DNA of 64,000 nucleotides from Acidimicrobiaceae bacterium (GCA_020637235.1 JACJWG010000019.1:28985-92984); one strand, 5' to 3'. Positions 42,223 through 50,281 are shown, numbered from the stretch's first letter. Notes: generated from the sequence alone by a model not told the origin. Numbers and translations: made by a program.

Positions 42223-42286
42223 TCCGCCCCGCCCGACGCCTGCCCCAGCTCGCGAACCCCCATCCGAAGCGCCCGAGGAGACGACG

Positions 42287-43234
42287 ATGACCGTGATCGA
42301 CCACACCAGTGCCGAGTTCGACGATCCCGAGCGGATCGGCCTCGACCGCCGGCTCCGCGAGCTCGAGGCCCACGCGATCTTCGTGATCCGCGAAGTGGCC
42401 GCCGAGTGCGAACGGCCGGTGCTGCTGTTCTCCGGCGGCAAGGACAGCGTGGTGATGCTGCACCTCGCGAAGAAGGCGTTCGAGCCGGGCGTGATCCCGT
42501 TCCCGGTGATGCACGTCGACACCGGCCACAACTTCCCCGAGGTGATCGAGTTCCGCGACCACCTCGTCGAGCAGATGGGCGTGCGCCTGGTGGTGGCCAG
42601 CGTGCAGGACGCGATCGACGAGGGCCGCGTGCCCGATCCGGGTCCCACCGGATCGCGCAACCGGTTGCAGACGCAACCACTGCTGCACGAGATCGCGAAG
42701 CACAAGTTCGACGCCGCGTTCGGCGGTGCCCGCCGCGACGAGGACAAAGCCCGAGCGAAGGAGCGGATCCTCAGCTTCCGTGACATGTTCGGACAGTGGG
42801 ACCCGAAGAACCAGCGGCCCGAGCTGTGGCGCTACTACAACCCGCGCATCCGCACCGGCGAGCACCTGCGCGCCTTCCCGCTGAGCGACTGGACCGAGCT
42901 CGACATCTGGCGCTACATCGCCGTCAACGACATCGAGCTGCCGGCCATGTACTACGCGCACGAGCGCGAGGTGGTCGAGCGCGACGGCATGTTCCTGGCC
43001 ACGAGCGACGTCACCCCGCCGCTGCCCGGCGAGACCCCGTTCGTCACCACCGTGCGCTACCGCACCGTCGGCGACATGACCTGCACGGGAGCGGTGCGCA
43101 GCGACGCCCGCACGCCGCTCGAGGTGCTCACCGAGATCGAGCAGAGCCGGATCACCGAGCGCGGCGCCACGCGTGCCGACGACAAGTTCAGCGAGGCCGC
43201 CATGGAGGACCGCAAGCGAGAGGGCTACTTCTGA
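42287..43234 (+). CDS. cysD: Sulfate adenylyltransferase subunit 2
   Basis: A 315-residue ATP-sulfurylase small subunit with the PP-loop SGGKDS (49-54) in LLFSGGKDSVVMLHLAKKAF. Further motifs are HVDTGHNFPEVIEFRD, FGGARRDEDKARAKERILSFRD, PLSDWTELDIWRYI and the C-terminal AMEDRKREGYF. With the GTPase CysN it activates sulfate to APS. GAGGAG precedes the ATG by 7 nt. The stop overlaps cysN by one base (TGATG). It is 64 bp downstream of cysH with no terminator. Confidence 0.96.
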   Translation: MTVIDHTSAEFDDPERIGLDRRLRELEAHAIFVIREVAAECERPVLLFSGGKDSVVMLHLAKKAFEPGVIPFPVMHVDTGHNFPEVIEFRDHLVEQMGVRLVVASVQDAIDEGRVPDPGPTGSRNRLQTQPLLHEIAKHKFDAAFGGARRDEDKARAKERILSFRDMFGQWDPKNQRPELWRYYNPRIRTGEHLRAFPLSDWTELDIWRYIAVNDIELPAMYYAHEREVVERDGMFLATSDVTPPLPGETPFVTTVRYRTVGDMTCTGAVRSDARTPLEVLTEIEQSRITERGATRADDKFSEAAMEDRKREGYF

Positions 43235-44475
43235 TGGAGCTGTTGCGTTTCGCCACCGCCGGGTCGGTCGACGACGGCAAGAGCACGCTCATCGGGCGAC
43301 TGCTGCACGACACGAAGGCGTTGTTCGACGACGTGATCGACGCCGTCGCCGCCACCACCGCCCGTCGTGGCGGCGAGGGCCTCGACCTCGCGCTCGTGAC
43401 CGACGGCCTGCGCGCCGAGCGCGAGCAGGGCATCACGATCGACGTCGCCTACCGCTACTTCTCGACGCCGCTGCGCTCGTTCGTGATCGCCGACACGCCC
43501 GGCCACGTGCAGTACACGCGCAACATGGTCACCGGTGCGTCCACCAGCGACGTCGCCGTGATCCTCGTCGACGCCCGCCACGGCCTGCGCGAGCAGTCGC
43601 GCCGGCACGCAGCGCTGTCGGCGCTGCTCGGCATCCAGCACCTCGTGCTCGCGGTCAACAAGATGGACCTCGTCGACTGGAGCGAGGCCCGCTTCGAGGA
43701 GATCCGCGACGAGTTCGCCGGCTTTGCCGAGCAGCTGCAGGTGCCGGTCGTGACCGCGATCCCGTTGTGTGCGCTCGACGGCGGCAACGTCGTCGACCCC
43801 TCGCCGCACACCCCGTGGTACCAGGGGCCGACCCTGCTCGAGCACCTCGAGACGCTCGACATCCCGACGCACGACCACGACGCGCTGCGCCTGCCGGTAC
43901 AGGTGGTGATCAAGCCCGCCGTGGGCAGCGGTGCGGGCCCCACGGGTGAGCGACGGTGGTACGCCGGCTCGCTCGCCGGTGGTGTGCCGGCGATCGGTGA
44001 CGAGATCGTCGTGCTGCCATCGGGCACGCGCAGCCGCATCGCCGCGGTGGAGGGGAACGCGCCGGCGGTACGCGTGCAGTTGGAGCACGAGCTGGACGTG
44101 TCGCGCGGCGACGTCATCGCGTCGGCCGACGATGCGCCGCTCACCGTCCCGCAGCTCACCGCTCGGGTGGCGTGGATGGGGGAGAAGCCGTTGCGCTCGG
44201 GCCACCACGTGCTCGTGAAGCACGGCACCCGCACGGTGAAGGCCGTCGCCACGATCCTGCACGACCGCCTCGACGTCACCACGCTCGAACACGAGCAGGG
44301 TGTCGACGAGCTCGCACTCAACGAGATCGGCACGGTCACGTTCATCACCGCCCAGTCGCTGCCGGTGGACGACTACGCCACCAATCGCACGACGGGCAGC
44401 TTCATCGTGATCGACGAGGTCACCAACGGCACCGTCGGGGCCGGCATGGTGGCGCTCGAGGCGGTGCCCGCGTGA
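43234..44475 (+). CDS. cysN: Sulfate adenylyltransferase subunit 1 (GTPase)
   Basis: A 413-residue EF-Tu-like GTPase. G1 is GSVDDGKST (10-18), G2 lies in the EREQGITID segment, G3 is DTPGHVQYTRNM and G4 is NKMD. Two beta-barrel domains follow. GTP hydrolysis by CysN drives APS synthesis by CysD. There is no fused CysC kinase domain, consistent with the APS-reducing CysH. It is coupled to cysD and overlaps cobA by GTGA. Confidence 0.96.
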   Translation: MELLRFATAGSVDDGKSTLIGRLLHDTKALFDDVIDAVAATTARRGGEGLDLALVTDGLRAEREQGITIDVAYRYFSTPLRSFVIADTPGHVQYTRNMVTGASTSDVAVILVDARHGLREQSRRHAALSALLGIQHLVLAVNKMDLVDWSEARFEEIRDEFAGFAEQLQVPVVTAIPLCALDGGNVVDPSPHTPWYQGPTLLEHLETLDIPTHDHDALRLPVQVVIKPAVGSGAGPTGERRWYAGSLAGGVPAIGDEIVVLPSGTRSRIAAVEGNAPAVRVQLEHELDVSRGDVIASADDAPLTVPQLTARVAWMGEKPLRSGHHVLVKHGTRTVKAVATILHDRLDVTTLEHEQGVDELALNEIGTVTFITAQSLPVDDYATNRTTGSFIVIDEVTNGTVGAGMVALEAVPA

Positions 44476-45224
44476 GCGAGGTGCGCGTCTGGCTCGTGGG
44501 TGCCGGTCCCGGCGACCCCGAGCTGCTCACGCTGAAGGCCGCGCGCCTGATCGGCGAGGCCGAGGTGGTGCTGTACGACCGACTGGTCTCGCCGGAGATC
44601 CTGGCGATGGCTCGTCCCGCTGCCGACCTCATCGACGTCGGCAAGCGTCCCGGCGGCAGCCACACACAGGACGTGCTCAACGAACTGCTCGTGTTGCACG
44701 CACAGTCGGGTCGACGGGTGGTGCGCTTGAAGGGCGGCGACCCGTTCGTGTTCGGCCGTGGTGGCGAAGAGGTCGAGGTGCTCGCCCGCCACGGCATCGC
44801 CTGCGAGGTCGTGCCCGGTGTCAGCTCGGCGCTCGCAGGTCCGGCGTCGGTCGGCATCCCGGTCACCCACCGGCAGGTCGCCCGTGCCGTCACGATCGTC
44901 ACGGGCCACGAGGCCACCGACAGCGATCCGGTCGACTGGTCGGCCGTCGCCCGCCTCGGCGGCACGCTCGTGGTGCTGATGGGCGTGGAGCGGCGTGGCG
45001 CGATCGTGTCGAAGCTGATCGAGAGCGGCCTCGACGCCGACACGCCGGCCGCCGTGGTGATGCACGCCACCACAGCGCGCCAGCGGGTGTGGAGCGGTCG
45101 GGTGGGTGAGCTGCCCGATGCCGACGTCGCCTCGCCGGCGGTGATGGTGATCGGCGCCGTGGCGACGTTCGCCGACGATGCGGCGGCGCTCGTGGCGGCA
45201 CAGACGCTGCCGGTCGATGGCTGA
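44472..45224 (+). CDS. cobA: Uroporphyrinogen-III C-methyltransferase
   Basis: A 250-residue SUMT. VWLVGAGPGDPELLTLKAARLI, DVGKRPGGSHTQ, VVRLKGGDPFVFGRGGEE and VVPGVSSALAGPASVGIPVTHR are its motif blocks. It adds two methyls from SAM to give precorrin-2 for siroheme (or cobalamin). In this operon the product is probably siroheme for a sulfite reductase encoded elsewhere. It overlaps cysN by 4 bp and the next gene by 8 bp. Confidence 0.95.
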   Translation: MSEVRVWLVGAGPGDPELLTLKAARLIGEAEVVLYDRLVSPEILAMARPAADLIDVGKRPGGSHTQDVLNELLVLHAQSGRRVVRLKGGDPFVFGRGGEEVEVLARHGIACEVVPGVSSALAGPASVGIPVTHRQVARAVTIVTGHEATDSDPVDWSAVARLGGTLVVLMGVERRGAIVSKLIESGLDADTPAAVVMHATTARQRVWSGRVGELPDADVASPAVMVIGAVATFADDAAALVAAQTLPVDG

Positions 45225-45792
45225 CCCCGCCGAGCTCGCCCGCTCTCGCCGCATCGACGACGGGTTCCCGGTCGTCGTCCGCCTGCAGGGGCGCCCGGTT
45301 CTGGTGGTGGGCGGGGGCGTCATCGCGCTGCGCAAGACCGAGGGGCTGCTCGCCTCCGGTGCGACGGTGCGGGTGGTGTCGCCGGAGTTCGTCGACGGCT
45401 TCGAGGCGCTCGGCGTCGAGCGGGTGCAGCGCCGCTACGAGCCATCGGATCTCGACGGAGCGTGGCTGGTGGTGGCCGCCACGAACGACGCGGTGGTGCA
45501 GCAGCAGATCTTCGACGAGTGCGAGGCGCGAGGCGTGTTCTGCAACGCCGTCGACGACCCCGACCGGTGCAGCTTCGTCCTGCCCGCGGTCGAGCGCCGT
45601 GGCCCGGTGATCGTCGCCGTGTCGACCCAGGGTCGCAGTCCGACGTTGGCCAAGCACCTGCGCGACCGTCTGGCTGCCGCGCTGCCCGACGACCTCGACG
45701 CGATCGCCGACCGCCTCGCCGCCGAGCGCCGAGCCCTGCAAGCCCGAGGCATCAGCACCGAAGACGTGGCGTGGCCCGATCCGCTCGCCTGA
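45217..45792 (+). CDS. Precorrin-2 dehydrogenase / sirohydrochlorin ferrochelatase-like (CysG N-domain, Met8/SirC type)
   Basis: A 191-residue protein with the NAD-binding start PVVVRLQGRPVLVVGGGVIALRKTEGLLASGATVRVV, then WLVVAATNDAVVQQQIF, CNAVDDPDRCSFVLPAVERRGPVIVAVSTQGRSPTLAKHLR. It is the free-standing version of the CysG N-terminal half that oxidises precorrin-2 and, in some members, inserts Fe. The ATG at 45217 lies 8 bp inside cobA. It ends the operon just before a strong terminator. Confidence 0.92.
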   Translation: MADPAELARSRRIDDGFPVVVRLQGRPVLVVGGGVIALRKTEGLLASGATVRVVSPEFVDGFEALGVERVQRRYEPSDLDGAWLVVAATNDAVVQQQIFDECEARGVFCNAVDDPDRCSFVLPAVERRGPVIVAVSTQGRSPTLAKHLRDRLAAALPDDLDAIADRLAAERRALQARGISTEDVAWPDPLA

Positions 45793-45794
45793 CG

Positions 45795-45839
45795 CGTGTG
45801 CGGGCGGCGGCCCCACTGTGGTGCCGCCGTCCGCACACG
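45795..45839 (+). terminator. Strong terminator hairpin ending the cys/siroheme operon
   Basis: A 17-bp stem with one G-T pair, CGTGTGCGGGCGGCGGC (45795-45811) against GCCGCCGTCCGCACACG (45823-45839), with an 11-nt loop, starting 3 nt after the last stop. No U-run. Confidence 0.8.
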
Positions 45840-45883
45840 GAATCAGAAGGCACGTCCGACTCGCCGACCTCCCTGCTGGACGC

Positions 45884-45938
45884 GCTGAGAGGATGCTGAG
45901 AGCGGTGGCGGCCGGCCGAAGGGCGGCGGTGCGATGAT
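45884..45938 (+). promoter_or_regulatory. Direct repeats and -10 upstream of two-component system 1
   Basis: Two copies of GCTGAGAG (45884-45891 and 45895-45902) are 11 bp apart, the spacing expected for tandem OmpR-family binding. GATGAT (45933-45938) ends 6 nt before the GTG start at 45945, a plausible leaderless -10. Confidence 0.55.
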
Positions 45939-45944
45939 GGCCGC

Positions 45945-46616
45945 GTGCGGATCCTGGTGGTGGAGGACGAACCCCTGATCGCCCGGGCGCTGGTCGACGG
46001 CCTGCGCGGTGAGGGCTACGCGGTCGATCACACGGCACGTGGTGACGAGGCCGTGTGGATGGCCACCGAGCAGGCGTACGACGCGATCCTGCTCGACGTG
46101 ATGCTGCCCGGCATGAACGGCTACCTCGTGTGCCGCACCCTGCGTCAACAGGGCACCACCACACCGATCGTGATGCTGACCGCGAAGGACGGCGAGTACG
46201 ACCAGGCCGAGGGGCTCGACACCGGCGCCGACGACTACGTCACGAAGCCGTTCTCGTTCGTCGTGCTGCTCGCTCGGCTGCGGGCCGTGATGCGGCGCGG
46301 GCAGGCGGCACGTTTGCCGGTGCTCCGCGTCGGTGGCCTCGAGCTCGACCCGTCCGATCATCGCGTGACTCGCGACGGCGTGCCGATCGAGGTGACGCCG
46401 CGGGAGTTCTCGTTGTTGCGCTATCTGATGCACCACGCCGGTCGAGCCGTCACCAAGCAGGAGTTGGTGGAGGGCGTGTGGGGCGACGACGAGATCGACG
46501 CCAACGTGGTGCAGGTGTACGTCGGCTATCTGCGCCGCAAGGTCGACGAACCCTTCGGCACCGCGACCATCCAGACCGTGCGCGGCGTCGGCTACCGCGT
46601 CGACGCCGATCGATGA
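45945..46616 (+). CDS. OmpR/PhoB-family response regulator (system 1)
   Basis: A 223-residue regulator. The receiver domain (1-118) has acidic ED at the N-terminus, the phosphoacceptor Asp in AILLDVMLPGMNGY, the conserved Thr in MLTAKD and Lys in YVTKPFSF. The C-terminal winged HTH (about 128-222) ends TIQTVRGVGYRVDADR. GTG start; no Shine-Dalgarno. Its stop overlaps the histidine kinase by ATGA, so they are co-translated. Repeats upstream suggest autoregulation, and related repeats precede the protease gene downstream. Confidence 0.95.
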   Translation: MRILVVEDEPLIARALVDGLRGEGYAVDHTARGDEAVWMATEQAYDAILLDVMLPGMNGYLVCRTLRQQGTTTPIVMLTAKDGEYDQAEGLDTGADDYVTKPFSFVVLLARLRAVMRRGQAARLPVLRVGGLELDPSDHRVTRDGVPIEVTPREFSLLRYLMHHAGRAVTKQELVEGVWGDDEIDANVVQVYVGYLRRKVDEPFGTATIQTVRGVGYRVDADR

Positions 46617-48022
46617 CCGCCGTCGGCGCCCGCGGGCGTTCGCTGCGCACCCGAGTGGTGGCCGTGGCTGCCGCATCGGCGGCGCTGCTCGTGGCCGTCG
46701 CCGCGTTGCTCGTCGTGCACCGCGACTGGCGGCTCGCCGACACGGTGCTGATCGACGACGTGATGGACACCGCCGACGAGCAGGATCGTGTGGCCGCGGG
46801 GCAGTACGACGACGGCGATCCGCTCACGATCGAGGTCGCCGACGACGACCTCGCGATCGGCCGCTACACCGTCGACGGTGGCCTCGACGAGGTGACCGGC
46901 CCGCTCGGCCGGAGCGACCTCCGCGACATCGGCGACGAGCTCGAGATCGACCTGCTCGATCCGCTCGACGTGGTGGGTGACGAACTCGAGATCGACGGTC
47001 GTCGGTGGGCGGTCGCGGCGACGGCGTGCATCGAACCGGCGGCGTGCGGCGGCTTCGTCGTCGCCCGACCGTTTCCCAGCTACGTCGATCATCTGCGCGA
47101 CCGCCTCGGCTGGATCGTCGGCCTCGTGCTGCTCGGCGCCGCCGTGGTCGCGCTCGCGGCGCGGTGGGCGGTCGGTCGTTCGCTGCGTGCCGTCGATCTG
47201 ATGCGCCGCGAGGTGGACGAGATCACCGCCGCCGATCTCAGCCGCCGCGTGCCCGTGCCGTCGTCGGGTGACGAGCTCGAACAGCTCGCCCGCAGCTTCA
47301 ACGCCACGATCGAGCGACTCGAGCGTGGCGTGGGCGCGCAGCGGCGATTCGTGAACGACGCAGCGCACGAGCTGCGCAGCCCGCTCACCGGGGTGCGCGC
47401 CGTGCTCGAGGTGGCGCAACGCCGGCCCGATCAGATGGCGGTGTCGGTCGACGCGGCCGTCGAGCAGGTGGACCGTGCGGCACGGCTGGTGGACGACCTG
47501 CTCGTGCTCGCCCGCCACGACGGTGCCGCCACGCCGCCGCGGCGCCGCGTCGTCGACCTCGACGACCTCGTGCGCAGCGAGGCCCGTGCCCTCGCCGACC
47601 GCTCGCCCGGGGTGACCGTCGATCGCTCGCAGGTGCAGCCGGTGCAGACCTCGCTCGACGACGTCGCGATCGCCCGCGTCGTGCAGAACCTGCTCGACAA
47701 CGCCGCCGCCCATGCGGCCGCCACGGTGCGGGTGTCGCTCGGTGTGGTTCCCGTGGGCGACGCCGCAGGGCGGTCGGTGTTGCACTGGGAGCTCCGCGTC
47801 GACGACGACGGACGTGGCGTGCCGGTGGCGGATCGCGAGCGGGTGTTCGAGCGCTTCGCACGACTCGACGACGCCCGCAGCCGCGAGCGTGGTGGCACCG
47901 GGCTCGGTCTCGCGATCGTGCGTGAACTGGTGGCCGAGCACGGCGGCACCGTCGCGGTGGGCGACGCCGATCTCGGCGGCGCCTCGTTCGTGGTGCGCGT
48001 GCCGCTCCCGCTCAGCGGCTGA
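46613..48022 (+). CDS. Sensor histidine kinase (system 1)
   Basis: A 469-residue membrane kinase. TM1 (about 13-35), an extracytoplasmic sensor of about 125 acidic residues containing a CIEPAAC cysteine pair, and TM2 (GWIVGLVLLGAAVVALAARWAVG) are followed by a HAMP domain. HisKA has the phosphoacceptor in NDAAHELRSPLTGVRAVLE. HATPase motifs are NLLDNAAAHA (N box), DDDGRGVP (G1) and RGGTGLGLAIVRELV (G2). The two sensor cysteines might form a disulfide switch (inference). Confidence 0.94.
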   Translation: MTAVGARGRSLRTRVVAVAAASAALLVAVAALLVVHRDWRLADTVLIDDVMDTADEQDRVAAGQYDDGDPLTIEVADDDLAIGRYTVDGGLDEVTGPLGRSDLRDIGDELEIDLLDPLDVVGDELEIDGRRWAVAATACIEPAACGGFVVARPFPSYVDHLRDRLGWIVGLVLLGAAVVALAARWAVGRSLRAVDLMRREVDEITAADLSRRVPVPSSGDELEQLARSFNATIERLERGVGAQRRFVNDAAHELRSPLTGVRAVLEVAQRRPDQMAVSVDAAVEQVDRAARLVDDLLVLARHDGAATPPRRRVVDLDDLVRSEARALADRSPGVTVDRSQVQPVQTSLDDVAIARVVQNLLDNAAAHAAATVRVSLGVVPVGDAAGRSVLHWELRVDDDGRGVPVADRERVFERFARLDDARSRERGGTGLGLAIVRELVAEHGGTVAVGDADLGGASFVVRVPLPLSG

Positions 48023-48046
48023 CCACGCCGTCATCCGGCCTCGCTG

Positions 48047-48088
48047 CGTTCTCAGCGTTCTCTTCGCCGGCGTCAGCGCTTCCTCAGG
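48047..48088 (+). promoter_or_regulatory. Phased CTCAG-type repeats upstream of protease gene
   Basis: CGTTCTC occurs twice (48047-48053, 48056-48062). CTCAGC (48051-48056), GTCAGC (48072-48077) and CTCAGG (48083-48088) are spaced 21 and 11 bp. TTCTCAGC differs from the reverse complement of the GCTGAGAG repeats before the system 1 regulator by one base, so the same regulator may act here. Confidence 0.4.
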
Positions 48089-48172
48089 ATCGTTTCGTCA
48101 TCGTGCCCTCCGTCGAGCGACACCGCTCGACCGCTCGGCCCCCGAGCGAGCGAACGATCCCGAGGAGCCCCG

Positions 48173-49246
48173 ATGAGCCCGAACCACCCACATCCCCGCA
48201 CCGGCGCCGTCGCCGACCGGTCGCCCCGGCGAGCAGCTCGCCTGTTCGCCGGTGCGTCGGCCGTGGTGGCCGCCACCGCCGCCACCGTCGCGCTGGCGGC
48301 CCCCGACCCGGCCGCTGCCATCGTCGACGGCGAGCCGACCTCGATCGCCGATGCCCCGTGGCAGGTGTCGTTGCAGGACGCCAACGGCCACTTCTGCGGT
48401 GGATCGGTGATCGATGCCACCACGGTCCTCACGGCCGCGCACTGCGTGGAGGGCAACTCGGCCGCCGATCTGTTCGTGCGTGCCGGGGTGACGGACCGCA
48501 CCGACCCGACCGGCCAGGACCGGCCGGTCGCCTCGATCGTCGTGCATCCCGGCGGCTTCGACGCGGCGAACGACGTGGCGCTGGTCCGGCTCGCGAGCCC
48601 CCTCGTGCTCGGCGGCACCGTGCAGGCGATCGCCGTGGCCGGTGCGGCCGACGTGGCCGCGGCGTCGACGGGTTCGGTGTCGGGCTGGGGCGCCACCGCG
48701 GAGGACGACGGGTTCGGCTCGGACGTGCTGCTGTCGGCCGAGGTGCCGCTGGTGGACGACGCGACGTGTGCGGTGCAACTCGGCCCCGACGGCGGGCTGA
48801 CCGCGGCGACCGAACTCTGCGCCGAGGGTGTGGGTGCCGGGTCGTGCTACGGCGACAGCGGCGGCCCGCTCACGATCGTGGCGCCCGACGGCACGGTGAA
48901 ACTCGCGGGCGTGGTGAGCTGGGGCGTCGAGTGCGCCGTGTTGCCCGGGGTGTTCGCGGAGGTGCCGGTGTTCGCCCCGTGGATCGCCGACGGCGGTGCC
49001 GGCAGCGTGCCGGTGGACGGTGCCGGCACCGGTGCCGACCAGGGCGACCCCTGGACCGAGGACGGGTCGTCGGAGGACGGCGGCTGGTACGAGGACGAGG
49101 ACGGCGGCTGGTACGAGGACGAGGACGGCGGTTGGTACGAGGACGAGGACGGCGGCTGGTACGAGGACGAGGACGGCGGCTGGTACGAGGACGAGGACGA
49201 CGGTGGCTGGGGTGCCTGGTACGAGTGCGAGGACGAGGCCGTCTGA
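48173..49246 (+). CDS. Secreted trypsin-like serine protease with repetitive acidic/aromatic tail
   Basis: A 357-residue S1A-family protease. Signal peptide 1-49 (twin-arginine-like RRAAR then hydrophobic AGASAVVAATAATVALA) ends at AAA, and the mature start IVDGE (50) resembles the IVGG neo-N-terminus of trypsins. The triad is His90 (TAAHC), Asp134 (NDVALVRL) and Ser229 (GDSGGP). The SGWGAT and VVSWGVEC segments are canonical. The last 85 residues are an appended tail with five DGGWYEDE repeats, ending ECEDEAV. GAGGAG lies 6 nt before the ATG. It sits 150 bp downstream of two-component system 1. Confidence 0.93.
   Translation: MSPNHPHPRTGAVADRSPRRAARLFAGASAVVAATAATVALAAPDPAAAIVDGEPTSIADAPWQVSLQDANGHFCGGSVIDATTVLTAAHCVEGNSAADLFVRAGVTDRTDPTGQDRPVASIVVHPGGFDAANDVALVRLASPLVLGGTVQAIAVAGAADVAAASTGSVSGWGATAEDDGFGSDVLLSAEVPLVDDATCAVQLGPDGGLTAATELCAEGVGAGSCYGDSGGPLTIVAPDGTVKLAGVVSWGVECAVLPGVFAEVPVFAPWIADGGAGSVPVDGAGTGADQGDPWTEDGSSEDGGWYEDEDGGWYEDEDGGWYEDEDGGWYEDEDGGWYEDEDDGGWGAWYECEDEAV
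49076..49195 (+). repeat. 24-bp coding repeat (DGGWYEDE), five copies
   Basis: Five in-frame units of GACGGCGGCTGGTACGAGGA plus CGAG, identical except one synonymous change (GGTTGG) at the Gly/Trp junction in unit 3. It extends the protease C-terminus. Confidence 0.95.
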
Positions 49247-49258
49247 CGCACACGGTCG

Positions 49259-49292
49259 GGTGCGCTGGCGGCGGGCGGGCCGTCAGCGCACC
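49259..49292. terminator. Inverted repeat at convergent protease/DUF3237 ends
   Basis: GGTGCGCTG (49259-49267) and CAGCGCACC (49284-49292), perfect 9-bp arms with a 16-nt loop. The DUF3237 stop codon (49283-49285) overlaps the right arm. Confidence 0.55.
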
Positions 49293-49693
49293 TCGAACAC
49301 CTCGTACACCACCTGGCGGCCGTCCGAGCTGCCCCGGGCGATCGCCACCACCTGGTTGAGCCACGCATATGCCTCGGCGCCGGTCTGGAACATCGGCGCC
49401 GTGGTGATGTGCGTGGCGTTGTCGCGGGCGATGCCCCGGTACTCCATGTAGATGTCGGCACCGTCGTCGGTGCGCAGCAACAAGCGCACGTCGAGCCCGA
49501 TCGTGCCGTCGGTGCGCACCGTTACCCAGTCGCCTCCGGGGCCGTGCACCGTGCCGCGCAGCCGCTCGCCGTCGAAGCTGCCGCTGCTCGCATCGACGAT
49601 CACGCGGGTGCCGAGCGGGCCGCCGATGATCCGGCCGGTGGTCACGGTGGCGGCGGTGAGGGTGAACAAGGGGACGAGTTCGGGTGTCGCCAT
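49283..49693 (-). CDS. DUF3237-family protein
   Basis: A 136-residue all-beta protein typical of DUF3237: LVPLFTLTAATVTTGRIIGGPLGTRVIVD, GERLRGTVHGPGGDWVTVRTDGTIGLDVRLLLRTDDGADIYMEYRG and the C-terminal TGAEAYAWLNQVVAIARG. Its function is not established. The ATG ending at 49693 has TACGGT 7 nt upstream. It shares an overlapping back-to-back promoter with the GNAT gene and converges on the protease gene. Confidence 0.88.
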   Translation of the reverse strand: MATPELVPLFTLTAATVTTGRIIGGPLGTRVIVDASSGSFDGERLRGTVHGPGGDWVTVRTDGTIGLDVRLLLRTDDGADIYMEYRGIARDNATHITTAPMFQTGAEAYAWLNQVVAIARGSSDGRQVVYEVFEVR

Positions 49694-49700
49694 GCGCGGC

Positions 49701-49710
49701 ACCGTAGCGT
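49701..49710. promoter_or_regulatory. Overlapping divergent -10 elements
   Basis: The 10-mer ACCGTAGCGT contains TACGGT on the minus strand (49701-49706, 7 nt from the DUF3237 ATG) and TAGCGT on the plus strand (49705-49710, 9 nt from the GNAT GTG). The two hexamers share the central TA, so the promoters should be mutually exclusive. Confidence 0.5.
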
Positions 49711-49719
49711 GTCACCCTC

Positions 49720-50271
49720 GTGCACCCGATCGCCGGACGACCCCTCGAGATCCGCCGGATCACCGACCACGACGACCACGAGCGAGCCGGTCGGCTGGTG
49801 CGGGCCGCGTACGACGCGCTCGGCGATCTGCCCGAGGACGACGAGTACCTCGACCAGCTCGCCGACGTGGGGTCGCGACGAGCCGACGCCGACGTGATCG
49901 TGGCGCTGCGCGACGGCCGGATCGTCGGTTGCCTCACCTTCGTCGCCCGAGCGGACAGCGATCACCACGAGTTCGACGACCACGACGCCACCAGCTTTCG
50001 CTACTTCGGCGTCGATCCCGCCGCCCAGGGGTCGGGCGTCGGCGTGGCGATGGTGCAGTGGGTGATCGACGAGACCCGACGCCTCGGCCGGCCCCGGGTG
50101 CGCATCCACACCCTCCGCGAGATGGTCGCCGCGCAGCGGCTGTACACCCGTCTCGGATTCGTGCGCACCCCGGAGCTCGACGAGGACTGGGACGGCGTCG
50201 AGGGCATCGCCTACCTGTACGTGGTGGACGGTGCCGAGGTCGCAGCCGGCCTCGGGTCGCCGCCTGTGTGA
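49720..50271 (+). CDS. GNAT-family N-acetyltransferase
   Basis: A 183-residue acetyltransferase. Strand 4 and the acetyl-CoA motif are visible in FRYFGVDPAAQGSGVGVAMVQWVIDETRRLG (a QGSGVG pyrophosphate loop), followed by VRIHTLREMVAAQRLYTRLGFVRTPE. The acceptor is unknown. The GTG at 49720 is the first start after the divergent promoter. The quinone reductase gene follows 10 bp later but has its own -10-like element. Confidence 0.85.
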   Translation: MHPIAGRPLEIRRITDHDDHERAGRLVRAAYDALGDLPEDDEYLDQLADVGSRRADADVIVALRDGRIVGCLTFVARADSDHHEFDDHDATSFRYFGVDPAAQGSGVGVAMVQWVIDETRRLGRPRVRIHTLREMVAAQRLYTRLGFVRTPELDEDWDGVEGIAYLYVVDGAEVAAGLGSPPV

Positions 50272-50275
50272 GACT
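50270..50275 (+). promoter_or_regulatory. -10-like hexamer GAGACT before quinone reductase gene
   Basis: GAGACT ends 6 nt before the ATG at 50282 and overlaps the end of the GNAT stop codon. It is a weaker GANNNT variant of the TANNNT pattern. Confidence 0.35.
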
Positions 50276-50281
50276 CGATCC

